This document shows, in pieces, positions 9,735 through 19,341 of a stretch of 64,000 nt of DNA (position 1 is its first letter; every line of letters starts with the position of its first letter). Source of the DNA: Lactobacillus sp. W8174 (GTDB lineage Bacteria > Bacillota > Bacilli > Lactobacillales > Lactobacillaceae); the NCBI RefSeq assembly GCF_016100975.1, contig NZ_JACFRN010000001.1:310001-374000 (forward strand), read 5' to 3'. A program made the translations under genes and the position numbers. The notes beneath the pieces are model-generated. The model worked only from the letters and a program-made list of their open reading frames with translations. It ran no database searches and was not told where the DNA came from.

Positions 9735-11021
9735 ATGAGAGTTCAAAGACCTAAAGGAACAGTTGACATTTTGCCAGATGAATCTGGTTCATGGGAAAAA
9801 GTCGAACAAATATTACGCGACTTTTTTAAAGGGGCAAATTACCGCGAGATTCGGACACCCAGTTTTGAAAACTACAATGTTTTTTCACGTTCGAGTGGTG
9901 AAACTTCTGATGTTGTTGAAAAAGAAATGTATGACTTTAATGATAAAGGCGGCAGACATATTGCTTTAAGGCCTGAAGGAACAGCGGGGGTAGTGCGAGC
10001 TTACGTTGAGGATAAACTTTATGCACCAGAAATTGTTAAGCCTTTAAATGTTTATTATATTGAATCGACATTTCGCTATGAAAGGCCCCAAGCAGGGCGT
10101 CAAAGAGAGTTTCACCAAATTGGCATTGAGAGTTTTGGTTCCGCAAATCCTTTGGCTGACGTGGAAACAATAGTTCTGGCTCATGATTTACTGGCCAAGC
10201 TAGGTGTGAAAAATTATGAATTGCATATCAATACATTAGGAAATTCACAAGTACGGCAAGATTATCATGATGCACTAGTTAATTATTTTAAACCAGTTAG
10301 AGACCAGCTTTCTGATGATTCAAAAAGACGGTTAGAAAAGAATCCTTTGCGTATTCTGGATTCCAAAGATGAACAGGATAAGCAATTTTTACCGAATGCA
10401 CCTAAAATAGTTGATTATTTGGATCATGAATCAAAGGAAAATTTTGACCAAATTTTAAAGATGCTGGATCAATTAAAGATTAATTATGTGATCGATAATG
10501 ATTTAGTTCGTGGACTGGACTACTATACTGGTGTAATTTTTGAATTCATGGTCGAAGATAAAAGCATTTGGGAATCTGCTTCAACAATTCTTGGCGGCGG
10601 TCGTTACGATAACTTAGTAGAGGAATTTGACGGACCAAGTACTCCAGCAGTTGGTTTTGGCATTGGAGAAGAACGCTTGATGCTGGTATTGCACAAACAA
10701 AATCCGGAACTTTTTGCAGATCAGGGCATTGATTTCTTTATAGCCAATATCGGTCAAGAAACAGAAGTAAAAACAGTTGAAATTGCACGTTTATTGCGTA
10801 AGCAAGGGCTGAAAGCTCAATATGATGTTGAGCAAAAAAAGTTAAAAGCTCAATTCAAAAAAGCGGATAGAGCAAAAGCAAAGTTCGTTATTACACTTGG
10901 CGGTAAAGAATTAGCTGACAAAGTTTTAAATGTTAAAAGACTTGCTGATGCTAAAACTTTTAAGTTTAGTTTTAATGATCTCGAAAATATGAATGCGGTA
11001 ATGGAACAATTAAAGGAATAA
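9735..11021 (+). CDS. hisS: Histidyl-tRNA synthetase
   Basis: This class II synthetase charges tRNA-His. The 428-residue protein has motif 2 with [12 protein letters not shown], the HisRS-specific [15 protein letters not shown] motif, motif 3 ([11 protein letters not shown]), and a C-terminal anticodon-binding domain from about residue 330. It is the first gene of a T-box-controlled operon, with aspS starting 2 bases after its stop. Expression appears to depend on uncharged tRNA read by the leader. Confidence 0.97.
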   Translation: MRVQRPKGTVDILPDESGSWEKVEQILRDFFKGANYREIRTPSFENYNVFSRSSGETSDVVEKEMYDFNDKGGRHIALRPEGTAGVVRAYVEDKLYAPEIVKPLNVYYIESTFRYERPQAGRQREFHQIGIESFGSANPLADVETIVLAHDLLAKLGVKNYELHINTLGNSQVRQDYHDALVNYFKPVRDQLSDDSKRRLEKNPLRILDSKDEQDKQFLPNAPKIVDYLDHESKENFDQILKMLDQLKINYVIDNDLVRGLDYYTGVIFEFMVEDKSIWESASTILGGGRYDNLVEEFDGPSTPAVGFGIGEERLMLVLHKQNPELFADQGIDFFIANIGQETEVKTVEIARLLRKQGLKAQYDVEQKKLKAQFKKADRAKAKFVITLGGKELADKVLNVKRLADAKTFKFSFNDLENMNAVMEQLKE

Positions 11022-11023
11022 AA

Positions 11024-12874
11024 ATGAAAAAAATGGAAAAAAGAACTGACTATTGTGGCAATATCACTCAGGACTACCTTAATCGGGATGTAAATTTATA
11101 TGGCTGGGTTCAGAGAGTGCGTAATCTGGGTAATTTGGTTTTTATCGATTTACGCGATCGTGAAGGCCTTGTCCAAGTAGTAGTTAACCATGATTCAGGT
11201 CAAGAATTAATGGCTATTGCAGATTCACTAGGAAATGAATATGTAATTCAAGTCAAAGGAAAAGTAGTCAAACGTTCAAGTATTAATCCTGATATGAAAA
11301 CGGGAGAGGTCGAAGTTGAGGCTGAGGAAATAATCATTTTAAATGAGTCTAAGAACCCACCATTTGAAATTAAAGATGACGTTGAGGTTGCTGAACAAAC
11401 CAGACTAAAGTATCGCTATTTGGATTTGCGTAGACCAAACTTACAAAATGCTATCATTTTACGGTCAAAAATATTACGAGCCACACACGAATTTTTTGAT
11501 CAAAATGGTTTCATTGACATTGAAACACCAATTTTAGGAAAGTCTTCACCTGAAGGTGCACGTGATTATCTAGTTCCATCCAGAATTTATCCTGGCAGTT
11601 TTTACGCTCTGCCACAATCTCCCCAATTATTCAAGCAATTATTAATGGGAGCGGGCTTTGATAAATATTACCAGTTAGCTAGATGCTTTAGGGATGAAGA
11701 CTTGCGGGGTGACAGACAGCCTGAGTTTACGCAGATTGATATGGAAACCTCTTTTACTGATGAGCAGCAAGTACAGGACTACACAGAAGGCTTGCTCAAG
11801 AAAATCATGAAAGACGTAATGGGAATTGATCTAAGAACTCCAATTGACCGCATTTCTTGGACAGATTCAATGAATAATTACGGAACAGATAAGCCAGACA
11901 CCCGTTTCGGCATGTTAATTCATGATCTAAGTGCAATCTTTAAAGATAGTTCTTTTAAAGTGTTCTCTAATGCCATTGCAGATGGTGGTTTTGTTAAAGG
12001 GATTGCAGTTAAAGATGGTGCTCAAAGATACTCTCGCAAACAAATTGAGAAAAAGCAGGACTATATTAAGCGTTATCACGCAAAAGGTTTGGCTTGGGTC
12101 AAATTTGAAGATAGTGAATTCTCCGGTCCCGTTTCTCGTTTCTTAACTGATGAAAATAAAGCTGCTTTAATTAATGAATTTAACTTGCAAGGCGGCGAAT
12201 TAGTCGTATTTATTGCTGACAAATGGAAAGTTTGCTGCGACTCACTTGACCATTTGCGTCGTGAATTCGCTAAAGAAACAAATATTATTCCAAAACATGT
12301 ATTCAACTTTGTGTGGGTGGTTGATTGGCCATTATTTGAATATGATGAAGGATTCGGTAGATGGATTGCAGCACACCATCCATTCACTATGCCCGATGAT
12401 GAAGGTATTAAATTATTGGATACTGAGCCGCACAAGGCTCATGCTCGCAGCTATGATATAGTTATGAACGGTGATGAATTGGGTGGAGGTTCAATACGTA
12501 TTCACAAGCGTTCAATTCAGGAAAAAATGTTTAAGGCCCTTGGTTTTACCAAAAAACGTGCTTATGAACAGTTTGGCTACCTTCTTGAAGCTTTGGATAT
12601 GGGCTTTCCACCACATGCAGGACTTGCTATCGGGCTTGACCGTTTTGCAATGCTGCTTGCTGAAAAAGATAATATCCGTGATGTATTGGCATTCCCGAAA
12701 AATGCCAATGCTTCAGAACCAATGATGCACGCGCCTGCTCCTGTATCTGAACAGCAATTAACTGATTTGGGTATTGAGGTCGAAGATAAGTATCAAGACG
12801 ACGTAGCTAAAATTGAGGCAAACTTGAAAGCACAAGCCGAAAAAGATGCTGCACAAAATACCACTTGGGATTAA
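11024..12874 (+). CDS. aspS: Aspartyl-tRNA synthetase, bacterial type
   Basis: This class II synthetase charges tRNA-Asp. The 616-residue length shows the bacterial form with a GAD insertion. It has an N-terminal OB fold (VNLYGWVQRVRNLGNLVFID), motif 2 (CFRDEDLRGDRQPEFTQIDM) and motif 3 (GLAIGLDRFAMLLA). It ends with an acidic, alanine-rich tail. It is cotranscribed with hisS and followed by a strong terminator. Confidence 0.97.
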   Translation: MKKMEKRTDYCGNITQDYLNRDVNLYGWVQRVRNLGNLVFIDLRDREGLVQVVVNHDSGQELMAIADSLGNEYVIQVKGKVVKRSSINPDMKTGEVEVEAEEIIILNESKNPPFEIKDDVEVAEQTRLKYRYLDLRRPNLQNAIILRSKILRATHEFFDQNGFIDIETPILGKSSPEGARDYLVPSRIYPGSFYALPQSPQLFKQLLMGAGFDKYYQLARCFRDEDLRGDRQPEFTQIDMETSFTDEQQVQDYTEGLLKKIMKDVMGIDLRTPIDRISWTDSMNNYGTDKPDTRFGMLIHDLSAIFKDSSFKVFSNAIADGGFVKGIAVKDGAQRYSRKQIEKKQDYIKRYHAKGLAWVKFEDSEFSGPVSRFLTDENKAALINEFNLQGGELVVFIADKWKVCCDSLDHLRREFAKETNIIPKHVFNFVWVVDWPLFEYDEGFGRWIAAHHPFTMPDDEGIKLLDTEPHKAHARSYDIVMNGDELGGGSIRIHKRSIQEKMFKALGFTKKRAYEQFGYLLEALDMGFPPHAGLAIGLDRFAMLLAEKDNIRDVLAFPKNANASEPMMHAPAPVSEQQLTDLGIEVEDKYQDDVAKIEANLKAQAEKDAAQNTTWD

Positions 12875-12890
12875 AGAGAAGACAAATATC

Positions 12891-12927
12891 AAAATAGCAT
12901 GAAGAATTATGGTCTTCATGCTATTTT
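12891..12927 (+). terminator. Terminator of hisS-aspS
   Basis: AAAATAGCATGAAGA (12891-12905) pairs perfectly with TCTTCATGCTATTTT (12913-12927) around a 7-base loop. Confidence 0.85.
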
Positions 12928-12972
12928 GTTCACTTATTGTTTAAAAAATGACCTGAATTAGGAGGAAATCAT

Positions 12973-13473
12973 ATGACTGACAGGTTTCATCGAGCCTTTG
13001 GCTGTTATGGCATTATTGGTGATCAACAAAATCTAGTTGTAATCAAAAAAGAGGGTGGACCTTATATAAATCGCTACGACTTACCAGGAGGTAGTTTAGA
13101 AGACGGGGAATCATTAAACCGTGCAGTTATGCGTGAAGTAAATGAAGAAACAGGTCTAATAGTTCAAGATTACAGGCAAATTGGTGTTACTTCATTTAAA
13201 TACCCTTGGGATTACAAACAATGGCATTTGAATCAACATATTTGTGTTTTTTATGAAATAAAGAAAGCAGTTGGCAAGGTTCAAGGAGAAGTTAAACAAT
13301 TTACCGGTCAAGACTCATTAGGAGCAGTCACGATACCATTAGCAAAAATAAGTATTGCAAACTCTTCGCCTTTGGTAGTTAAAGCCAAGGAATTTTTATT
13401 AAACCCAGACAAATTTGATTTAGCAGATCAAACATTTGATAAGTGGACTGTACTTGATAAACCTGTTTTTTAA
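12973..13473 (+). CDS. Nudix hydrolase
   Basis: This 166-residue protein has a clear Nudix box, GGSLEDGESLNRAVMREVNE followed by ETGL, the G-x5-E-x7-RE-x-x-EE signature that binds metal and nucleoside diphosphate substrates. The substrate cannot be told from sequence. A strong AGGAGG ribosome-binding site precedes the ATG. The gene stands alone between two terminators. Confidence 0.88.
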   Translation: MTDRFHRAFGCYGIIGDQQNLVVIKKEGGPYINRYDLPGGSLEDGESLNRAVMREVNEETGLIVQDYRQIGVTSFKYPWDYKQWHLNQHICVFYEIKKAVGKVQGEVKQFTGQDSLGAVTIPLAKISIANSSPLVVKAKEFLLNPDKFDLADQTFDKWTVLDKPVF

Positions 13474-13478
13474 AGAAA

Positions 13479-13515
13479 AAAAGCGGTTAAGGAAATCATT
13501 TCCTTAACCGCTTTT
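13479..13515. terminator. Bidirectional terminator between the Nudix gene and tpx
   Basis: A 17-base perfect stem, AAAAGCGGTTAAGGAAA (13479-13495) with TTTCCTTAACCGCTTTT (13499-13515), has a 3-base loop. The A-rich and T-rich stem ends let it act for both convergent genes. Confidence 0.88.
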
Positions 13516-13522
13516 AACTGGT

Positions 13523-14017
13523 TTATTTTAAATTTTGTAAAAAATCTAAAGCCTTATCATAATTAGGCTCGTTAGTTAATTCCTGAATAAGTTCTTGATA
13601 CAAAACTTTTTTATCTGCATCAACGATCCAAACGCTCCTGGAATCTAATTTATTAGCTTCAATATATAAACCCATACTTTTACCAAAATCAAAAGAATCA
13701 TCTGACAAAAGTTTCATTTTAGAAACGCCTTCTGCTGCACACCAGTTTTTTTGCTCTTCTGGAGTATTGGTAGAAATAGTATAGAAATTGATACCGTTAA
13801 ACTTATCAACTTCACCATTAAACTTTTTAGTAGAAATACTGCAGACACTGGTATTAATATTAGGTACCACACTGATTAAAGTAGGCTTGTCAACTAATTT
13901 TTCCATTGAAACAACAGAACCGTCTGCCTGTTTTACCTTGAAACTTGGCAATTGTTCGCCCACTTTTGGTGGTTCACCATTCGTTGACAGAGGTTCATTT
14001 TTCATTGTTACTTGCAT
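13523..14017 (-). CDS. tpx: Thiol peroxidase
   Basis: Tpx is an atypical 2-Cys peroxiredoxin that reduces peroxides. The 164-residue protein has the peroxidatic Cys59 in NTSVCSIST and the resolving Cys93 in NWCAAEG, about 34 residues apart as in the family. It also has the C-terminal YDKALDFLQNL. It is a single gene whose terminator is shared with the convergent Nudix gene. The AGAAAGGG ribosome-binding site supports the ATG at 14017. Confidence 0.93.
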   Translation of the reverse strand: MQVTMKNEPLSTNGEPPKVGEQLPSFKVKQADGSVVSMEKLVDKPTLISVVPNINTSVCSISTKKFNGEVDKFNGINFYTISTNTPEEQKNWCAAEGVSKMKLLSDDSFDFGKSMGLYIEANKLDSRSVWIVDADKKVLYQELIQELTNEPNYDKALDFLQNLK

Positions 14018-14106
14018 AATCTTAACCCTTTCTCTTGTTAAAAATATAAACGACTACTCTTTAAATTTTAAACTACTAGAGTTGAAAATCCCAAGAAATT
14101 AGCTTT

Positions 14107-15291
14107 TTAGTTATTATTAGTATAATCAGTTATGCGCTTGATAGCCTCTTTGAGCTTCTCTTCAGAAGATGCATATGAAAAGCGAACATACCCATGACCA
14201 CCTGCACCAAAAAAACTGCCAGGGGTTACTCCAACTTTGGCTTTTTCAGCTAAATCTTTGGCAAAGGCGACATCGTCACAGCCGAATTTAGTTGGTATTT
14301 TAGCAAAAATATAAAAAGCTCCTTCTGGTGTAGCCATAGTATAGCCATTCTTCTTTAGACCATCTTGAAGAAGATACAAACGCTTTTGGTATTTTTCCCT
14401 GGCTTCAATATAGTCTTGATCACCGTGTTCTAATGCCTCTGATGCCGCAATCTGAACATTATCAGTTACAGAAGAAATCAAAAATGAATGTATTTTGATC
14501 ATTGATTTCATTAGCTCGGCAGGCCCCGCGATATAACCAATTCTCCAACCTGTCATTGCAACGCTTTTTGATAACCCTGATAACAAAACAGTTCTTTCCG
14601 GAATAATCTGTGTCAGAGAGTAATGCTTTTTTTCACCGTAAATTAATTCCGCATAAATTTCATCACTTACTGCAAATATATCATATTTAGTGATAACCTC
14701 TGCTAACTCTTGTAAGTTTTGCTTTGAGTATACTCGACCTGTTGGGTTAGAGGGGTCAGTAATGATAACAGCTTTTGCTCCCTTGCCTTCATTTTCAAGT
14801 GTTTCAGTCAGTTTTTTGGCTGTCAAAAGAAAATTATCCGCAGAAGTATCAACTTGTACAGGTATACCACCAGCCATTTTTATAATACCAAAATAAACTT
14901 CCCAAACCGGAGTAGGAACAATGATTTTCTCTCCCGGATTTAGCAAAGCCATGGCGGCAATATTTAGTCCCTCTGAGACACCTACAATAGCACAAATTTC
15001 ACTTTTAGGATCATAGCTTACACCCAAACTCTTTTTTAAATATTTGCTGACGGAGCTTAAGTATTTTTCCTTACCAGCTTCTGGAGCATAATGGGAGTCG
15101 TTACTATTAATATCATCAATTGCCGCTCGTTTTATATGCTCAGGAGTATTTAAATCAGGCTCACCAATTGTTAATTTTATTATCCCGGGAATTTGAGAAA
15201 TTTTTTGACTAAAAGATCTGATTTCAGAATTAGGCAAGTTTCTAATTCTAGAATTTATTTTTGCAGATAAGTTTTTTGCTAAATGTGGCAT
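14107..15291 (-). CDS. Class I/II PLP-dependent aminotransferase
   Basis: This 394-residue fold-type I enzyme begins with a long helix and the TIGEPDLNTPEHIK motif of the aspartate/aromatic aminotransferase group. The PLP lysine lies in SGLSKSVAMTGWRIGYIAGP, and the substrate-carboxylate arginine is in GYVRFSYA. It is similar to the PatA/AraT group of lactic acid bacteria, which transaminate aromatic or branched amino acids. The substrate is not resolved here. A TATAAT about 35 bases upstream on the minus strand is a plausible -10. Confidence 0.88.
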   Translation of the reverse strand: MPHLAKNLSAKINSRIRNLPNSEIRSFSQKISQIPGIIKLTIGEPDLNTPEHIKRAAIDDINSNDSHYAPEAGKEKYLSSVSKYLKKSLGVSYDPKSEICAIVGVSEGLNIAAMALLNPGEKIIVPTPVWEVYFGIIKMAGGIPVQVDTSADNFLLTAKKLTETLENEGKGAKAVIITDPSNPTGRVYSKQNLQELAEVITKYDIFAVSDEIYAELIYGEKKHYSLTQIIPERTVLLSGLSKSVAMTGWRIGYIAGPAELMKSMIKIHSFLISSVTDNVQIAASEALEHGDQDYIEAREKYQKRLYLLQDGLKKNGYTMATPEGAFYIFAKIPTKFGCDDVAFAKDLAEKAKVGVTPGSFFGAGGHGYVRFSYASSEEKLKEAIKRITDYTNNN

Positions 15292-15444
15292 AATAAGATC
15301 CTTCCTATTTTTCTTGAAACCATATTATAACCCAGCCTGACCATAAATAAAATTAAGAAAAAGTATTATTTTAGTGAGTTTATAGTTAGTCCATGCTATT
15401 TATTTTTGTTATATTGAATATATCAAGTAAGGAGTGTGTGATTT

Positions 15445-15876
15445 ATGGATCAAAATGAAAAAAATAAGAGATTGAAGCAGTTAACTCCGGATCAGTACCA
15501 AGTGACTCAGCAAGCTGCAACTGATTATCCATTCAAAGGCAAATACGATGATTTCTATCAAAAAGGAATTTATGTTGATATTGTATCAGGTGAACCATTA
15601 TTTTCGAGTGAAGACAAATATGATGCAGGGTGTGGCTGGCCAAGTTTTACACGACCTATTAAAAAATTAGTCTACCACCGTGATCAGTCTCATAATATGG
15701 AGAGAACAGAAGTCAAAAGTCCTGATGGTGACTCTCATTTAGGACACGTTTTTGATGATGGGCCATCAGATAAAGGGGGACTTAGATATTGCATTAATTC
15801 TTCGGCTTTAGAGTTCATCCCTTATGAGCAATTAGAGCAAAAAGGTTATGGAGAATATAAAAAGCTCTTTAAATAA
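15445..15876 (+). CDS. msrB: Peptide methionine (R)-S-oxide reductase
   Basis: MsrB reduces the R form of methionine sulfoxide in proteins. The 143-residue protein has [11 protein letters not shown] (Cys63), [10 protein letters not shown] and the catalytic Cys116 in [15 protein letters not shown]. The paired CxxC zinc-site cysteines of some MsrBs are absent. msrA lies about 1 kb away on the other strand, separated by a YitT gene, so both methionine repair enzymes are encoded at one locus but not in one operon. Confidence 0.95.
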   Translation: MDQNEKNKRLKQLTPDQYQVTQQAATDYPFKGKYDDFYQKGIYVDIVSGEPLFSSEDKYDAGCGWPSFTRPIKKLVYHRDQSHNMERTEVKSPDGDSHLGHVFDDGPSDKGGLRYCINSSALEFIPYEQLEQKGYGEYKKLFK

Positions 15877-15891
15877 TAAAAATTATGTAAA

Positions 15892-15922
15892 AAAGAACAT
15901 GGCACTTAGTCATGTTCTTTTT
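15892..15922. terminator. Terminator between msrB and the YitT gene
   Basis: AAAGAACATG (from 15892) pairs with CATGTTCTTT around a short loop, and a T-run follows on the plus strand. The A-run on the other side could also serve the convergent gene. Confidence 0.75.
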
Positions 15923-15931
15923 GAGTTCTTA

Positions 15932-16810
15932 TTAAACTATTTCTTGTTCCTTAAAACTGCCGTAAACCCGTTCTACTTCTGTTACACTCATAAAAGCGTA
16001 AGGGTCGCTTTTTTTAACAATATGTAATATGTCATACATATCATAGCGGTCAATCACAGTGATCAGTACTTTTTTCTCATTATGACTGTAAGCCCCTTCA
16101 ACATCATGGAAAATTGTAATGCCGCGGTGCATTTTTTCCTGAATGCCATCAATAATAGCATGAGGTTGTTCAGTAACAATAGTCACCTGCAGCTTTTGGT
16201 GTTGAGTATAAACAGCATCTATTACGCGGCCGTTGATAAAAATTGTCAGAGCAGAGTATAATGCACGTGTCCATCCAAAAGCAAATCCAGCAGCAGCTAT
16301 AATTATCAAATTTATTAAAATACTGATTTTACCGTAACTCGTCCCTGTTTTTCTTTGAATGACAATGCCTATGATGTCAAGTCCACCTGTAGATATACCG
16401 TTCTTAAGCGCAAAACCTGTTCCCAGGCCATTGATCATACCACCAAAAATTGCACAGACAAGTGGATCCAGATGCATGTTTAGTGGTTGAACTACCCGCA
16501 TCATAATTGATCCCAGTATGACCGTAATGATGGTAAAAAACGTAAATTTATGTCCAATCTTTATCCAGGCAAGCAAAAGCAGAGGCAAGTTCAATACGAA
16601 ATACAAAGCAGAAGTTGATAGAGTAACGGGTAAAAAGCGCTCACTCATGGTATTAATTAATTGGGCAAAACCGGTTATTCCTGAGGAATACATGTGTCCT
16701 GGAGTCCAAAAGAAGTTTAGAGCTACAGCTACGGCTAGCGAATAGAAAAATGAGGCAGAAATTTTAGAGAGTAGGTTATACCGTCGATTGAATGCGTCAA
16801 GCTGATCCAT
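15932..16810 (-). CDS. YitT family membrane protein (DUF161/DUF2179)
   Basis: This 292-residue protein has five or six N-terminal hydrophobic segments (ASFFYSLAVAVALNFFW, FTFFTIITVILGSIMM, ISILINLIIIAAAGFAFG). The family signature GTGFALKNGISTGGLDIIG lies between them, and a soluble C-terminal domain begins at about residue 205 (LQVTIVTEQPHAIIDGIQ). The family is widespread in Firmicutes and its transport role is not established. The gene is single, and its 3' end faces msrB. Confidence 0.85.
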   Translation of the reverse strand: MDQLDAFNRRYNLLSKISASFFYSLAVAVALNFFWTPGHMYSSGITGFAQLINTMSERFLPVTLSTSALYFVLNLPLLLLAWIKIGHKFTFFTIITVILGSIMMRVVQPLNMHLDPLVCAIFGGMINGLGTGFALKNGISTGGLDIIGIVIQRKTGTSYGKISILINLIIIAAAGFAFGWTRALYSALTIFINGRVIDAVYTQHQKLQVTIVTEQPHAIIDGIQEKMHRGITIFHDVEGAYSHNEKKVLITVIDRYDMYDILHIVKKSDPYAFMSVTEVERVYGSFKEQEIV

Positions 16811-16853
16811 TATTTAATTATTCCTTTGCGAAAAATTGCTAATTAAAAATAAT

Positions 16854-16891
16854 AAATACTAGCTTCTATATAAAAATAAAAACTAGTATTT
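16854..16891 (-). terminator. Probable terminator of msrA
   Basis: AAATACTAG (16854-16862) pairs with CTAGTATTT (16883-16891). On the minus strand it is followed by a T-rich tract, and it lies just beyond the msrA stop. Confidence 0.5.
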
Positions 16892-16949
16892 TTCTTAAGT
16901 ATACTAACACATTTCCGTGAAATTTAAAGAGTTTTTAATCTATCTTCGA

Positions 16950-17492
16950 CTAATTTTGCCAATGTTTTTTGATGAAATCTTCTCTACCACCAGATTCTTC
17001 AAGACTATAACGTAGGGGATTTTTTTTGTAAAAATCCTGATGATAATCTTCAGCAGGATAAAATGGCTTGGCTGGTTCAATTTTTGTAACTATTGGATCA
17101 TCAAACCTGCCACTATTTTGGAGAGCTGTTTTTGACTTTTCCGCAGCTTCTTTTTGAGCAGGAGAATTGTAAAAAATTACGGGACGATAGTTATCTCCGC
17201 GATCTTGAAATTGTCCTGAAGCATCTGTTGGATCAGTTACTTGCCAATAATAGTTAAGCAAGTTTTCATAAGGCATAACCTCGGGATCATAAGTGATTTC
17301 GACAGCCTCAGTATGTCTTGTCGTTCCTGTACATACTTGTTCATAGGTTGGGTTGGGCACATGTCCACCGGTATAACCCGAAATTACTTTTTTAATTCCA
17401 GGTAGGGAATCAAACGGTTTAACCATGCACCAAAAACAACCTCCTGCAAATATTGCAGTATCTAAATTAGCCATTTTTTCATTTTTACTCAT
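16950..17492 (-). CDS. msrA: Peptide methionine (S)-S-oxide reductase
   Basis: MsrA reduces the S form of methionine sulfoxide. The 180-residue protein has the catalytic Cys19 in [10 protein letters not shown], then [37 protein letters not shown] and the [15 protein letters not shown] block. The AAAGAGGTG ribosome-binding site about 7 bases upstream supports the ATG at 17492 over the internal Met7. Confidence 0.95.
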   Translation of the reverse strand: MSKNEKMANLDTAIFAGGCFWCMVKPFDSLPGIKKVISGYTGGHVPNPTYEQVCTGTTRHTEAVEITYDPEVMPYENLLNYYWQVTDPTDASGQFQDRGDNYRPVIFYNSPAQKEAAEKSKTALQNSGRFDDPIVTKIEPAKPFYPAEDYHQDFYKKNPLRYSLEESGGREDFIKKHWQN

Positions 17493-17554
17493 TTATTACA
17501 CCTCTTTAATTTTTATTTAAACATAAATACCATAATTAGATGCCTTATTTGCTT

Positions 17555-18382
17555 TTAGCTTTGAACACCTAAATGATTCATAATAATTGCTGCAGTCTCT
17601 TCGATCGAGCGGTGAGCAACGTTTATTACAAAACAACCGAGTTGATCATAAAGCTTTTGGGCTGAATCCAATTCTTTTTTTATGGCATCGATATTAGAGT
17701 AAGAGGTATCGGGATTTAGACCATAAGAAATCATTCTTTCACGTCTGATTTCATTTAAGACAGAGAGGTCATTTGTCAAACCAATAATTTTTTTAGGATC
17801 AATTTGATAAATTTCTTTAGGAATATGGGTATCAGGTACCAAAGGTAAATTAGCTACTTTTAAATTTTTGTTTGCTAAAAAAAGCGACAAGGGGGTTTTG
17901 GATGTTCTTGAAACTCCTAAAAGTACCACATCGGCTTCTAAAAAGCCCTTGGGATCTTTACCATCGTCATACATAACTGCAAATTCCATGGCTGAAATGC
18001 GATCAAAATATTTTTGATTCATTTTATGTTGGGCACCAATTCTTTGTTGCGGCTTAAGACCAGTCAATTTTTGAATCGATTCGATTGCTGGTGATAAAAT
18101 ATCCACACTTTGAATATGATGTTCTCTAACAAAACGAATAACCGGAATCTGCATTTCATCTTTTACCAAGCTATAAATAAGCAGTAAATTTTGATATTGT
18201 ATTATTTCTGCAAAAGTATCTTCTAATTTCTCTTTATTAATAATGAATGGATATCTCCTGTAATTAATCTGCGCATCAGGAAACTGGGCGGCTGCGGCAA
18301 CAGCATTGTTAAAAGCAGTATCACCGGCAGAATCTGAAATTATTATTATGTTAACTTCTTTTTTTGGTGTTTCTTCAGCCAT
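17555..18382 (-). CDS. yqfL: Pyruvate, phosphate dikinase regulatory protein family (PDRP, YqfL-like)
   Basis: Family members are bifunctional kinase/pyrophosphorylases acting on PPDK or PEP synthase. The 275-residue protein has IIIISDSAGDTAFN at the N-terminus, the P-loop-like LLGVSRTSKTPLSLFLA at about residues 155-170, and a C-terminal VAHRSIEETAAIIMNHLG. It is divergent from rpsU, the usual neighbour in lactobacilli. No dikinase target is encoded in this window, so its substrate here is unknown. Confidence 0.88.
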   Translation of the reverse strand: MAEETPKKEVNIIIISDSAGDTAFNNAVAAAAQFPDAQINYRRYPFIINKEKLEDTFAEIIQYQNLLLIYSLVKDEMQIPVIRFVREHHIQSVDILSPAIESIQKLTGLKPQQRIGAQHKMNQKYFDRISAMEFAVMYDDGKDPKGFLEADVVLLGVSRTSKTPLSLFLANKNLKVANLPLVPDTHIPKEIYQIDPKKIIGLTNDLSVLNEIRRERMISYGLNPDTSYSNIDAIKKELDSAQKLYDQLGCFVINVAHRSIEETAAIIMNHLGVQS

Positions 18383-18480
18383 TATTTACTCCTTTTTTTC
18401 TTTAATTATACAATTTAACCAAAATCATTAACAGATTAAGTTTTTCCTGTGAAAAATTTGAAAAATATTGTTCGTTTGTA

Positions 18481-18508
18481 TTGACCCACCGGTGATGTTT
18501 GATATAAT
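18481..18508 (+). promoter_or_regulatory. Promoter of rpsU
   Basis: TTGACC (18481-18486) and a perfect TATAAT (18503-18508) are separated by 16 bases, about 50 bases before the rpsU start. Confidence 0.8.
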
Positions 18509-18558
18509 TTAGTTAAATGTATGACGGTAACGTCAAGAAATGGAAGGAGGGATCACAT

Positions 18559-18735
18559 ATGGCCAAGACAGTCGTTCACGAAAACGAGTCTATTGATGAT
18601 GCTCTTCGTCGTTTTAAACGTTCCGTTTCTAGAAGTGGTACTTTACAGGAATACCGCAAGCGCGAGTTTTATGAAAAACCTAGCGTTCGTAGGAAGCTGA
18701 AATCCGAAGCTGCTCGGAAACGCAGACATTATTAA
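18559..18735 (+). CDS. rpsU: Ribosomal protein S21
   Basis: The ATG at 18559 gives a 58-residue basic protein ([20 protein letters not shown] at the start, ARKRRHY at the end), the usual S21 length. An upstream in-frame ATG at 18517 is rejected because GGAAGGAGG sits 8 bases before 18559. S21 is a small-subunit protein involved in initiation. It has its own promoter and terminator. Confidence 0.97.
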   Translation: MAKTVVHENESIDDALRRFKRSVSRSGTLQEYRKREFYEKPSVRRKLKSEAARKRRHY

Positions 18736-18740
18736 TTTAA

Positions 18741-18776
18741 AAGCGACTTTTATCAAGCTGATAGAAGTCGTTTTTT
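18741..18776 (+). terminator. Terminator of rpsU
   Basis: GCGACTT (18743-18749) pairs with AAGTCGT, and the inner TATC with GATA, before a run of six T. Confidence 0.85.
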
Positions 18777-18873
18777 ATTAACAATAATTAAAGTTTAATG
18801 ATTTATTTAATTTAAACTAGGGTGTAAATTTGTTATAATTTAGCTAGATTTTGTGAAGAAAGAGGGAATTCAT

Positions 18874-19317
18874 TTGAGTTTATCTGAGCAAATAATGTCA
18901 GATATGAAAGAAGCGATGAAAGCTCGTGACAAAGTTAGACTGAACACTGTGCGCATGATAAAATCCGCATTGATGAATGAAAAAATTAAAGCTGGTCACG
19001 ATTTAACCGCCGAAGAAGAACTGACGGTCCTTAGCCGAGAAAAAAAGCAGCGTGAAGAATCAATTGCAGAATTTACCAAGGCTGATCGTAAAGACCTGGC
19101 AGATGAAACTAAACAGGAACTAGCGATTGTTGAAAGCTATTTGCCTAAGCAAATGACCCCTGAAGAGCTCGATCAAGCTGTTTCTTCAGCAATTGCAGAA
19201 GTGAATGCTCAAGGTAAGTCAGATTTTGGAAAAGTAATGAAAGTATTAATGCCTAAAATCAAAGGTAAAGCTGATGGCAAAGAAGCTTCTGCAGTCGTGC
19301 GCAAACAACTGAATTAG
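18874..19317 (+). CDS. yqeY: GatB/YqeY domain protein
   Basis: I start this gene at a TTG (18874), where a GAGGGA ribosome-binding site lies 8 bases upstream, rather than at an in-frame GTG 21 bases earlier. It encodes about 147 residues beginning LSLSEQIMSDMKEAMKARDK. It has the YqeY features AEFTKADRKDLADET, IVESYLPKQMTPEEL and a final GKADGKEASAVVRKQL. The domain resembles the tRNA-binding tail of GatB, and its role is not established. It begins the phoH-ybeY-era-recO gene run. Confidence 0.9.
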   Translation: MSLSEQIMSDMKEAMKARDKVRLNTVRMIKSALMNEKIKAGHDLTAEEELTVLSREKKQREESIAEFTKADRKDLADETKQELAIVESYLPKQMTPEELDQAVSSAIAEVNAQGKSDFGKVMKVLMPKIKGKADGKEASAVVRKQLN

Positions 19318-19341
19318 GCATAAGAAAAGGAGCAGAGTTAT

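Noticed and set aside
12213-12725. Plus-strand open frames of 82 and 84 codons inside aspS
   Set aside because: They are out-of-frame shadows of aspS with no ribosome-binding site and no protein-like motifs.
18517-18558. N-terminal extension of rpsU
   Set aside because: It would add 14 residues unlike S21, and the strong ribosome-binding site points to 18559.
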